DNA from: Odontesthes bonariensis
Taxonomy: Eukaryota; Chordata; Actinopteri; Atheriniformes; Atherinopsidae
NCBI RefSeq assembly: GCF_027942865.1
Contig: NC_134524.1
Span: forward strand, 27,504,536 to 27,568,535
Length of the DNA: 64,000 nucleotides
Direction of reading: 5' to 3'
Below are positions 34,033 to 45,476 of this stretch, piece after piece; the first letter of the stretch is position 1, and each line of letters opens with the position of its first letter. Below the pieces are notes generated by a model that was not told where the DNA came from, searched no databases, and saw nothing but the letters and a program-made list of their open reading frames with translations. The position numbers and the translations under genes are program-made.

Positions 34033-36010
34033 GCGAGACGTCAGCAATTGAAGGTGAGAACCGGTCTGAGATAAACTGGTGTTCATACCTTTCCTTAAAT
34101 TTCCCCTCGTCCTTCCAAACGCAGAAGCAGCTTGTGAATTGTCCTGCATGCTCTAGATCTTGTGGGGTAAACAAGGTTTGAAAGAGTGCGTCCAAGTTGC
34201 TATTCTCCATGTCGTTTTAATGCACGTCAGCACATGAATTTGGAGTTTTGGCGAATGTCACCTTAAAAAGTAACGTATACCGTCAAAGTTGGACCCTGAC
34301 TAAAAACCTGACCTCGATCCAAAACTTTTGGCAAAAAAATGTATGATGGAACAACGTGCTATTACTTAAAGTTTCAGGTAGTTCATTTGTGTCATTTGCT
34401 CTTTTTTCAGGATTGTTGTCTGACTGCGTCGCCGCACGCCGCCTCCTGATGCACGTGACTCTGTCCCCCTCATGTCTGCGGCTGAGCGCGTTACGTTCCT
34501 CTGCGACACTCACAAGAGGAACCGAATCGCTGACGTCCATGACTATGTTTTTATTATTATTTTGGGACTATTTTTACACCTATTATTTTTTCCTCCTGAC
34601 TGTTTTAGAGTATAATTGTGCTGTAGTAGTTTCATTGGTTGACGTATGATTTTTGCGTTTTGTTTTTTTATTCCAGCTATTTCGTTAAAGTAATTTTAGT
34701 GTTTCTAATGTGACCTCATGATTCTAATGTGATCCTTAAAAAGCTAAATCCATCTCAGCAACAGTTTCAAGGCGGGACTTGTTTTGGTATACAATCTAAC
34801 CTGCACGTTGGTTCCATCAAGTAGAAGTTTTCCATCGACTGGCAAACCGCTGTGGCGTTGCTGTAAAAATTTAAAGGATAAGACCGGTTTTTTGACATTG
34901 GGCCCTTGATTTCACATTATAACATGATGTTCTACTCACCCCTGTTTGTTGTTGAACATTTGGAGCTGTTCCGAAGATATTCGAGAGGCGTCTGGCTGCT
35001 CTCTTGAGATATTCGGCCATGAAACGGTTTCCTATGGGCAAGCTTATACAGGCACAAACTATACTGTTTATAATTTATTAATTACTGTACATTAGCACTG
35101 ATTACGTGGAGGTGCGTCGCTTACTTAAAAAAATCCGGGTTACTGTAATTTTGATTTTTTTTTGTCGTAAAGTGGGTGTTACTGACGTCCTCGTCGTGCT
35201 ACTGCCACAAACAGCCCACAGACCTGCTGCCTATTTATTAATTCGGCTAAAATTCAAAATTAGTAACCCGGATTTTTTTAAGTAAGCGACGCACCTCCAC
35301 GTTATCAGTGCTAGTGTACAGTAATTAATAAATTATAAACAGCATAGTTTGTGCCTGTATAAGCTTGCCCATAGGAAACCGTTTCATGGCCGAATATCTC
35401 AAGAGAGCAGCCAGACGCCTCGCGAATATCTTCGGAACAGCTCCAAATGACCAACAACAAGCAGGGGTGAGTAGAACATCATGTTATAATGTGAAATCAA
35501 GGGCCCAATGTCAAAAAACCGGTCTTACCCTTTAAGCTTTTAAGATGTAGGAGTTAGATAAATGTAACTGTTAACTAGGCAGTTAATGCAAAGCGTTTTA
35601 ACTGTCGAATTCTCACTTTTAATAAAACAGATTTGTGCAGTAAATGTTAAATCTGATCAAAATGCTCATCGATAAAACATCACATCACTGTAACTGTTGA
35701 ATGAATCGAATACTGTTCTAGGATTTCTCATTAGTTAGTAGTAAAATAACGAATAATAAGCTTGTCAAAACCGTCACGTTGATTAAAGAACCTCCCCTCT
35801 GGTCTTGTCTGAGATCTTACAGCTTTTATCATTCATCAGCGGCCCACGTAATGTAACCCAAAGAGCCCAAATTTAAATCTTTCAGCATCAGAACTTAAAC
35901 ATTCCATGTACTCGACCAAGGTAGATTGCATAGCCAAGTACAGTTCATCATGGTCTGGGGGAAGGGATGACATCAAGGGCTGATGGAGACCTTCACAGTG
36001 AGCAGGTAAG
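34033..36010 (+). other. 3' UTR region of rbm4 copy 2, with UTR introns and a foldback insertion
   Basis: The UTR intron runs from GAAG|GTGAGA (34,053/34,054) to TTTTTTCAG (34,410). The next UTR exon matches that of copy 3 until about 36,006, where CAG|GTAAGT is conserved in both copies. The foldback element at 34,871-35,536 is absent from the copy 3 counterpart. Confidence 0.5.
34871..35536. mobile_element. Foldback element with about 273-bp inverted arms
   Basis: The arms at about 34,871-35,143 and 35,262-35,536 are near-perfect reverse complements (a few differences, for example TTAAAGGATAAGACC against the complement of GGTCTTACCCTTTAA). The spacer is about 118 bp. There is no coding capacity. 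The paralogous site at about 43,120 lacks it, so it inserted after the duplication that made copies 2 and 3, or was removed there. Confidence 0.85.
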
Positions 36011-38869
36011 TCGAGGGATTGTTGGAGAGATCAATGTTGACATCATATAGTGATGTTTGACTGTTTATATAGGCTTAGATTAACTCATTTTAGAGACTAC
36101 TGTTAGCAAAAATGGACATTTTCTCTGTTATTGGTTATTTTGTTAAATTATCCAGCTGTACAGCAGTTCTTTTTATCATTCTGTGCTTGAAATGTGTCAC
36201 TATACAGTTGGGTGACAAAGACAAAAGAACTGAATAAATGTTATGTTTATGCATTTGGCAGATGCTTTTAACTAAAGCGACTTACAAATGAGGACATAGC
36301 ATTACAGGTAACATCAAAGCTAACAATAATCTGGGTCTTCAGAGTTTCTTGAAAGTATACAGGGTCTGGGTAGGTCATTCCACCATCGTGGAACGACACA
36401 TGAAGAGATGTGTGGAGGCATAGGGCGAATCCACATTCTGTTGTATATGAGTACAGAGCTGACAGATTTTCCTCTGACTTAGAAAGTGGCTTAGTATTTC
36501 AGCAAGTGACCTTGCTATTTATAATAGCATTCATTAAAGCAATAAATGGGATCAAATGTAATCATTGACTGCATTTGTGCACGGGTGTAAGAAAAAAAAT
36601 AACGAACAGGACAGAAAATGTTTATTCAGGACGTGATTAAACTCAGTAAGAACTGTTGGCAGTACATAAACCTCTCAAGATGAACGCATGTTTGAATGCT
36701 TAGTGGCACGTAGTCCAGAGACATTGAACTGACCGATGGTGTCAGATGAGTTGTCTTTCAACATATTCGTAAGGGGATGAGCGCCGGTGCTGTGAGCTGT
36801 GGAATAGGCAAGCAACATTGACATCTACAATTAGCAGATAGGGCGACATACTTTTATGGGGTGCTGACAAATTAGTTGTACTTTTCAACCGAAGCCTGGA
36901 GTACACTGCGATTATTGGCTTTCTCAGATGAAAGAGGACCGACATAAAGGAATCGTGGTCATTTTTTACAAGAATTTCTAACCGATGCTCAGGAAAATAT
37001 TTGATGCTTTGGAAGGACAAATGAAGAGGCAGAACATTTTTTAATGAACAGGATTCCAGACTATCTTTTTCCTCTATCAACAATGCTGCTTTTAACTTAA
37101 GTTACGAGCACCAGCATAAAAAAAAAGCATTGTCAAAATGGACTTCAATGCAACGATTGAAATGTCTTTCCACAGAATGGGCTAAAATGCATGCAAGCAA
37201 AGTTCCTTCTTTTTGGAAAAATGATCAAGCACAAACGTGTGTTGATAAAGCCGGAATTCCCATGAAGGTTGCTCTCATTAACGTGTTTCTATTTATGTTG
37301 TTGCATAGCTAAATGCGTCAGAAATTGTAATTGAAAAATTCCACTCAAAACAACTAACTCTAGGTTAACTCAGCTGTTCAGGTAACTGTGTTTATTGATG
37401 AAGGATTTGATCATAATGAACAATTTACAGAAATAACACATCGTTCCATTTTAGGAGAAAATGTCTCAAAATAGCAGTTAATGAGAAATAAAAGGTAACT
37501 TATGTCATTTTTTATTTTTTCTAACACAGAAACCAAGTGATCTAATTATATTGATCGTTCCCTTTAAAAAAGAAGTTTGTTTTTTCTTCAGGAAATTGCG
37601 GTTCATTACCGAAAAATGTATTAGTAATGTTAAGATGGACTAGATGATAATGCACTGAGTTGCATATTGACTTAAGTTATTTGGTCGACACATCAGAGTC
37701 GCTTATAATGAGCAGAGTCACTTGACATACACTTGTCATGTCTGATAGTTAGATTCACTTGAACTTTGTTAGCTGTGCAGACTGATTAATTCATTCCTAC
37801 CTGTCAAAGTCTGCAGACACCCACTGCGGTTTGTTAGTGCGTTTGTTTCTGCACCGTTGATGAGTTGTGCTGTTGTTGCACTTCAGGAGTGTCTCGTGTA
37901 GTTTGTCATTGAGTCAGCAAATGAGTTATCCCCACAAAAGTTGGGCCACAGCGAGCTACAGAGCTACATGAAATCTATAAGCTTCCTTTTTTTGAGGAAA
38001 CATTTATCTTATAGATGGTGGAACTGTTTCATGTCATAGGAGGATGGTTGATTCCACATCATATCCTCATTAATTTCTGACTATTGTGCCACAGGTCTGA
38101 ATGCTAATTCTTTTAAACAATACACCACAGTTCAAAGATCCAACTGAAGTGAGAGGGTAATAGGCTACTCACTGCAAATACACACAGCTTTTCTCCCCCC
38201 TGATTTTTCTCAGGATATTTTATGATTTATTTAAAAAAAAGAAAAAGATCCTTGAGGTATCCCAAGCTGTACGTCTAAATATATATATATGTCTAAATCT
38301 AAAATACTGTCATAAAAATTACTGCAAAATTTGGCTTAGGTGGTGGTAGTCTGAAGCCTGTAGAATGAATTTAGCTCTGCACTGTGAGCGCAGCCGGTTC
38401 AGTGTTGGGGAAATTGTCAACTTAAAGAAAGAAAGACAGTGCTGTTGGTATGTATTCTGTTGTAGATTTGTATCTATGTACATATTATTAGATATAGTGA
38501 TTTTTGGCAAAATTGTTATCTGCTGCAATGTTTTAGTTTCTTTGTGTATTTTGAAGATGAAACTTGATGAAGTTGTTTTAAAACGAATACAAACTTGAAC
38601 AGTATAAGTTCAAGCCAAGTACTACATCCGGATTTGGCCTCTTTCCCCAACCATGACCAGGGCCACATTATCATCCTCTATGGGATTTATTTTCCATACA
38701 CATATGTTGTTTGGACTAGGCCATTTCTTCACTATTCATTAAAAAATGGCGCAGCTGAATAGTTGTCTAGGATGATGTTTGACACTTGTTCAACTTGTCC
38801 TAAAACCTACTAAAATGATGTGGCTATTGTGATGGGACTGTCTTCATCCATCAAACACGTTGTAGTCGA
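36011..38869. other. Repeat-rich DNA, probably an expanded UTR intron of rbm4 copy 2
   Basis: Around 36,245-36,290 a teleost repeat phrase (ATGCATTTGGCAGATGCTTT) is followed by another near 36,365-36,420. The minus-strand ORF at 36,742-37,083 is unrecognised. No other coding sequence is convincing. The corresponding interval in copy 3 is only about 150 bp. Confidence 0.4.
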
Positions 38870-39290
38870 GTTCATTAGGTGCCTGTTGCACAGTGTAGCT
38901 GGCAGTGAACGTAAAAGATGGCTAAAATTGCACAGTTTGTTGCAGCCTTTGAATGATCACTGCAATTACAATTCTTCAAATTAATTTCACATTTTCCTAT
39001 GAATAAACATTTTATTCCAGTGGGAGTGGTCTGTTCTCGGATGGTAATGGACCAATCTATAGGGCGAAAGGGGACACTATTTTGGTCTGTAATGGCCTTC
39101 ACTGTTATCAGATCTGAATCCAATTGAGCTCCTATGGGAGATTTTGAACTGATGTGTTACACAGCACTCTTTAGCATTACCAGAGCAATTCATCAGGTGA
39201 CTTTACCATGAAATGATTTAAGATATTTTGGAACAATGATTGTTTCAAAGACTTGTATTATCAGTCCTAAGATGTATTGCATAGTTTCTT
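38870..39290 (+). mobile_element. Tc1-like transposase fragment
   Basis: One frame at 39,085-39,150 reads WPSLLSDLNPIELLWEIL, the degraded form of the conserved WPSQSPDLNPIEHLW block of Tc1 transposases. It is preceded by a TTCATTAGGTGCCTGTTGCA phrase. It has stops on both sides and is a short remnant. Confidence 0.7.
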
Positions 39291-39352
39291 GTACCCTAAA
39301 CCTTATAATGACAGAAATAGTTTATTCCTTTATCTTTTCACCCCTCTGTACA

Positions 39353-39740
39353 GTGAATTTATTTTTAAGGTATTGCCAGTAAAGAATACCATCAGCAGTA
39401 TTCAGTAACAACAGAATTAAGACCCATGTTCATCATGGTCAAAGTAAGGTTAAAATAGGGACATTTTTTTAATACAGCATGTCAATGTTTTGTTATGCTA
39501 AGTATTTAAGTATTTTGAGTGGTTTTACATATACATATCAAAAAGGATTTAACCTATTTTTATATCTTGATTGACATGAACTTGATGAATAGTGTAGTGG
39601 AATATTTAAAATTTTCACAAAAGAAAAAAAAGATATTTACAGATGTATTGTAGATTCAGATATTTACAACACTTTGCATTGTATTTCCATTTTTGGATCC
39701 TTATTTGCATGAATAAATATATTTAAAGCAAAATAATGGA
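39353..39740 (+). other. Probable last UTR exon of rbm4 copy 2
   Basis: After CTCTGTACAG, the sequence TTTTTAAGGTATTGC...AATACCA, and the end TGCATGAATAAAT...ATGGACTC with AATAAA near 39,712, match 43,690-44,045 downstream of copy 3. This supports a shared distal polyadenylation site. The assignment rests on paralogue comparison only. Confidence 0.45.
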
Positions 39741-41123
39741 CTCCTTGTTTAATAACGTACTGTCATTTAATACAATAACCTACAAAAGAGAGTAAGTCCT
39801 GTTTTCCAGCTATAGTTGTACTATTTTACTACACTGCATTACAAAGTAACAATTTCGATGAGAAATATTTTTAATTGAGGTCTAGCATGATTAGTTCTAA
39901 TTAGTGGGCATTTTTTGAAAACGTTAAGTCCTAGTATGGATGTAATGGTTAAATTGAATGATACTTCATTAATCCCAAAAGGAAAATGCTAAAGTTGCAG
40001 TATAGATGAACAAATATCAGTCATCTTTCAGTATAAACAGTCACTGCCTTGGACAGCAGAGCTGAAGAAGCGTCTGACTGAAAACACTCAGTTGTTTAAT
40101 CACGTCCATGTTTTGAACCAACCCCCCTGGAGAGAGGCTATAATTGAAGAGCATAGTAAAGAAAATAAAAACTTTTGAGATGTTTTGTGGCGCCAGAATA
40201 GGTAGTTGATATTGCTTTATACAATCTAAATTTTGTCACCTGTATGTAATGAAGCCTGTGGCACGTGTTTGGCTGTTGTGAAATGGACACATTTATGATA
40301 TATTAAGCTTAGAAATCTGATAAGATCAAATTGTGATGGCACACCATAAGAAAAGAGGTGTATACAATACAACAAAGTATGGAAGGTAAGAAATACAGTA
40401 ACCCACAGAAGAGAGAAAGTACTTATAATTGGGTAGTTATAATTTTTAATTTTTTCATCTCTGATCCTAGAAATGATATCAAAAGAATAAATACTCGCAT
40501 ATCCTGGCTTCATGAAGAAAATCCGAAGAAGAAAGGAATGGTTTGCAAGTTGTTTGACGTCTGGCCAGGATTGGTGTTCTGTAGGTTTAATATCTTTTCC
40601 TCCGATGTCTGTGTCCCCCTGACCAGTGCGTGGCGCTGTGGTTGTAAAAGCTCTGACAAAGAAACGAACTAAGGGCCAGCGTAGCTCGTCTCGTGCTGAC
40701 AAACCAAACGGAAGTCGGCGGAAGGAAACCTTTAGTGAAGAATCTGATAGTTTTTCTCGAGGCCGTCTGGTAACAAGGTAGAATTAAATCATCCAAACAC
40801 GTTATTTGATTCGTCTCGTAGACTTAATATTACTTTTGTGAATTTTTGAGTAGTCTTCCGTATTTGAGTGAAAACTAGTCGTGGCGCTTTTGTCGTGTGA
40901 CTAGCAAGCAAGCTAACCGAAGCATACAGCTGCGCATGTAAAATTAGCTAAATCCATAGCTTGCCGTACAAATATGGCCTTGAGGCAACCTAAATTTTAA
41001 ACTTACTACCTTCAGAAAACAATATTTAAGCATAAGACCCCATTCCGAATTCGAATTACAGGAAATTGTTTTGTATTACCACTTACCACTTTTCTTTGTA
41101 TTGCTTTGGAGCAGATCTCAACA
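39741..41123. other. Intergenic DNA and promoter of rbm4 copy 3
   Basis: The minus-strand ORF at 40,226-40,702 is long but has no recognisable family and lies across the likely promoter. CGGAAGT at 40,709-40,715 is an ETS-type site and shares its surroundings with the region before copy 2. TTTGTATTGCTTTGGAGCAG (41,096-41,115) could be the acceptor before the coding exon. Confidence 0.4.
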
Positions 41124-42250
41124 ATGGTGAAGATTTTTGTGGGAAATCTGCCCCGAGAGGCAGACGAGGAAGAAATCAAGGCACTCTTTACGGAGTATGG
41201 TACAGTCACTGAATGTGCCATTATCAAAAACTTTGCCTTCGTTCATATGGATGATCGCAAAGCCGCCACCAAAGCCATCAAGATTCTGCATCTGCACAAA
41301 CTTCACGGCACGCAGATCAACGTGGAGGCCAGTCATGGGAAGAACCAGGGCTCAGTCAAGCTGCATGTAGCAAATGTAGAGAAGGGATGTGATGATGAGC
41401 TCCGTGCTCTCTTTGAAGAGTACGGTACAGTTACAGAGTGTGCTGTGGTTAAGAATTTTGCTTTTGTACATATGCCCAACTATGACGAGGCCATGGATGC
41501 CATCAAAGGACTGGATAACGCAGAGTTCCAAGGTAAGAGAGGGCTACTATGTATAAAGGAAAGGAAAAACTTCACCATGTTTTCTCCATTTATGTTTTTA
41601 TTTTTCCACTTGTTCTAGACAAACGCATCCATGTCCAGATTTCCAAGAGTCGTCCGAGGCATGATGAGCGAGACGACTATCCCCCTCCTCCCCCAGACAG
41701 GGGCGGCTACTGGCCTCCACGGTATCCAGGAGAGCGACATGAGCCTCCACCACCCAGCTACATGAGGGGCCGAATGATGCCCCCAGGTTACCCCGCCCCT
41801 CCTCTTCCACCCCCTCCCCCCAGACAAGCTGTTTATCCTGACCGTCCTTATGAAGGTGACAGGGAAAGATACAGCATGTTAGATTATTATGAGAAGTACA
41901 GAGCCCGTTCGTATGGCATCCCCCCCTACGAAGACCAACGTTCTGGTATCCCACCTCCTCCCCCTCCACCCTCAGCTGTCGTCCGAGGTCGTCCTATGAG
42001 TTCGTCGCTTGACCCGTATGAGCGTCGACCCCTTCCTCCTCCTCCGCCTCCGTCATCGTACTATGCCCGAGATCGCAGCCCCATCAGGAGGGCTCCTAGC
42101 GCACCAATGCCCCCTGCCAGTAATGGCTACTCCTATGAGCGTTCTCGTCTCTCTCCAGTTTCCCGGATCCCTGCATATGAAATTCCACGTGCTCGGGACC
42201 CCTACGCAGACCGGCTGCCTCCGCCTCCGCCTGCACGCTACGCTTATTAA
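41124..42250 (+). CDS. rbm4: RBM4-like RNA-binding protein, copy 3 (346 aa)
   Basis: Exons 41,124-41,532 and 41,619-42,250, with the same 86-bp intron length, position and phase as copy 2. RRM1 and RRM2 differ from copy 2 at very few residues (for example K-I-L against K-N-L near residue 54 and DNAEF against DNTEF). The tail has the [14 protein letters not shown] segment missing from copy 2, so this copy is likely closer to the ancestral length; copy 1 also has RSRLSPMSR. There is no CCHC knuckle. A donor 21 nt after the stop (42,271/42,272) and an acceptor at 42,630 mark a UTR intron. Function is as for copy 1; whether the copies differ in role cannot be seen. Confidence 0.92.
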
Positions 42251-44050
42251 GCTAGACGTCGTCATTCGAAGGTGAGAATAGGTCCGAGTTAAACTGGTGT
42301 TCATACCTTTCGTACCTCCAAAAGGAGAGCCAGCTTGTGACTTATCCCACGTGATCTCGTGGGATGAACAAGGTTGGGAAAGTGTCCGTTCAAGGTGTTG
42401 GGTTGTAATAAAATTCGATGCATGAGCTAGGACCTTTAGCTAATATCAATTTTAAAAGTGTGGCATTGTCCATCGGAGTGTTTCAGGCACAGATCTCTGA
42501 TTGGAATAAAAACAGGTCTTGAGATTCAAACGTCGGAAACGATTCAACCATAATAACGATTACGATGGAGCAACGTTCTGTCAGCTTAAAGTTGCTGGTA
42601 GTTCATCTGTCTCATTTGTTCTTTTTTCAGGATTGTCGTCCGACTGCGTTGCCGCCTCCTGATGCACGTGACTTTGTCCTCTTCACGTCTGCGGCTGAGC
42701 GCGTTTTGTTTCCCTGCGATGTTCACACGAAGAAACGAATTGCTGGCGTTGACGTCTCTTAGTTTTTACTACTTGGGACAGTTTTACCCTCGTCTTTCTG
42801 TTTTTTTCCCTGGTTGTTGAGCAATTGTACTGTAGTATTTTATTGGTTGATTTCATCAGGCGATTTTTTTTTTCTTTTTTTTTTCTTTTTTTTTTTTTCT
42901 TCTTTTTTTTTTTCTTTCTTTCTTTCTCTTTTTACTGCTTCGTTTGATATATATATTTTTTTTGATCTGTGTGACCATTTGAATAATCTCAGCAGCAGTT
43001 TCAAATCGAAACTTATTACCTTAACTGAACCGAATTGTTTGACATACAATATGATCTGCACGTTGGCTCCGTCATATAAAGGTTTTTAGCAAAACCCAAA
43101 CTTCTGTGGCATTACTGTGAAAATACAAGCTATTGATAGGTTTAAGTTGGTTAACTGTAACTAGGTCGGTAATGCAAACCGTTGTCAGACTTCCAACTCT
43201 TAAGTTAACCGGAACTGTGCAGTAAATTCTCTTTAAATATGATCAAATGTTCAGCGCTAAAACACCTAGAACATTCTGTGTTAAGAGCTTTCATTAGTTT
43301 CTGCTAAAACAATGACGAAAAAGTTTGTCAAAACCGTCACGCTTAATTAAAGAAACTCTCCTCTCTGGTCTAACTTAAATCATTCGTCATCGAGTCACCA
43401 AACCTGTTTCTCTCGGTGCCAAAATTCAACTATTTCTGCATCAAAACTCGTGTATTTTGAAATGGTGGAAGGGATGACATTTAGGGCTGGTGGAGACCTA
43501 CATGGTGAACAGGTAAGTCAAGAACTACTAAAGTAGAGAATTATACAAAAGATGCCTGTTTATGAATTGTTAAATAGCTTTCATGTAAGTAGACATTGGA
43601 TTATCTGCAGGTCCAGAGTATTTGCTAGTACACTAAACTGACCAGCCTGTAAATCTACAGTCATTTACTGGTCCATAATGGGAATGCTCCATTTTTAAGG
43701 TATTGCAAGTGAATAGAATACCACCAGCAGTGTTGAAATTCACTAGAGCGAAGGCTTTGATTGGAATTTGGTGAAAATAACATTAAACCAGATGCAGGTT
43801 TGCTAGGTTTGGTTGGCAGAGTGGACCTGGAGAAATCCTCACAATAATTCACAGTGAATATTGCAGATAAACCTTTTTTAAGAAAGCTTGTTAACATGAA
43901 ATGCTTTTAACAGTACAATTAAGTAACTCAATAGTTGATACACATACTTTTGATGGACATTGACAGCTTTTCCCACTATATTTGCCACTTTTGTATTCTG
44001 ACCTGCATGAATAAATTTTTTTTGAAACAACGCAATGGACTCTGTCTAGT
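42251..44050 (+). other. 3' UTR region of rbm4 copy 3
   Basis: UTR intron 42,272-42,630, then a UTR exon to CAG|GTAAGT at about 43,512, then a probable last exon after CTACAG (about 43,661) ending after AATAAA near 44,009. A long T-rich tract spans 42,864-42,930. Much of it aligns by eye with sequence after copy 2. Confidence 0.5.
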
Positions 44051-44751
44051 AATACATTGCTTTATCTTATGAGGGTCTTGCTTTTGGGGCACTTTTTTTT
44101 TAGTTCTTTATTGCATTGCAATACCAGGCTCCCACAAGAAAACAAAGGTCCAACATGAATGTTTAAATGAGGTAGATGAGTTACTTCTGGTCATATAAGA
44201 CCATCAACTGCTCAGGAAGTGCTTCTAAAAAGTTCAATGGTGTATTTTGCTGTTTAAAAAGTTGAATAGATTCCTCCTTTACCCACTCAAGTACACTAAA
44301 TGTCCTGCGTTCAAGATAAGATTACCATGATATGAACTTGGTATGGAATGAAAGGTTTACGCTCTCGGTGTAAAGCGGTCAAAACCCTTAAAGTAACAGA
44401 GAAGTTTGTGAACCTCAAAACTATGTACTTCTTACTCCTTTTGAAGTACACTGACCTTCAATCTGCACATTTTTGGACTCTAAACTGTGCTTGAACTCCT
44501 GAGAATTGACTGGGAAACCACAGTTTCTTTGGGTTCCAGCCCTGCACCGTATCATTTGGCGATAAGGTCATCTAGCATTTTTGTTGACTTCTGATTTGGG
44601 CTTAGAGGTCTCTTCAACATGACAACGGATTGATTTGTATGTCTGTACATGTGCTGGGCACATGGAATGTTTTTATGATTATGTTACATTCCATAACTGT
44701 AGAGGGAGCCAAGGAACAAAATATTTGCCAAAAATGAAAAGGTTGTGCATA

Positions 44752-45476
44752 CAGTGCCCTCCATAATGTGTGGGACAGTCACATTTCTTTGAGTTCCCCA
44801 TTTGTTCCTCAGAGTAAAATTCTGAATCAACCAATTCTGAGGTAATTAATTTGCACATTCCAGCCTGTATTATATTATACATATTGTTCTGGCAGCTTGT
44901 CCCTTTTAGATTCTTCATCAGCATATTGAAGGCATGCTCAATTGGATTTAAATCAGGTGACCGGCTAGCCATTCAAGAATGTTTGCATCCTGCTGAGCAA
45001 CCTTGCTGAGTATATCTGTTCATGAAGTCTTCTGCTGATAGTCAACTCGGACAAAGACACCTGCCTCCTGAAGATGGTTTCTGATCTGTTGGTCATGCTT
45101 TTGAGGATTCTTCTGTCATTAGCAGTGAAGGTCTGTCTTTGGCTGACCGGTCTCTTTGCCGTTACAGAACTTGCCAGTGCATTATTTCTTCTTAATGATG
45201 TGTTCATTGTTTTTCAGCCTCATAAAGCTACTGGGATCATGTTGAGCAATGGCAACTGTAGACTATAGATAATGAAGCAATGGAGCACACCTTGGAAGCT
45301 GACTCAATAAAAAAAAATGTAATTTCTAATATGGTGGAACTGAAAAGTATGAAAATTAGTTTGGAATGTGAACTTTAATTACCTTGGAATTGCTTGATTT
45401 AGAATATTACACTGAAGAGCAGTGGGGTAGCTCAAAGAAAAATGTCACTTTGTCCCAAGCATTATGGAGGGCACTG
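44752..45476 (-). mobile_element. Tc1/mariner-like transposon with intact ends, dead transposase
   Basis: The terminal inverted repeats begin CAGTGCCCTCCATAATG at 44,752 and end with its complement at 45,476, flanked by TA on both sides, the mariner target. On the minus strand two ORF pieces remain: VSQRQTFTANDRRILKS (an N-terminal helix region) and SPDLNPIEHAF (the DPNPIE block of the catalytic domain). At 725 bp it is internally deleted against a full element of about 1.3 kb or more. Confidence 0.88.

Noticed and set aside
36742-37083. 113-codon minus-strand ORF
   Set aside because: No recognisable motif and surrounded by repeats in what looks like a UTR intron.
40226-40702. 158-codon minus-strand ORF with an arginine-rich, mitochondrial-looking N-terminus
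   Set aside because: No family recognised, no splice partner, and it overlaps sequence that resembles the rbm4 copy 2 promoter region. Treated as chance.
42864-42930. Phe-rich ORF and its Lys-rich complement
   Set aside because: Produced by a T-rich low-complexity tract in the rbm4 copy 3 UTR.
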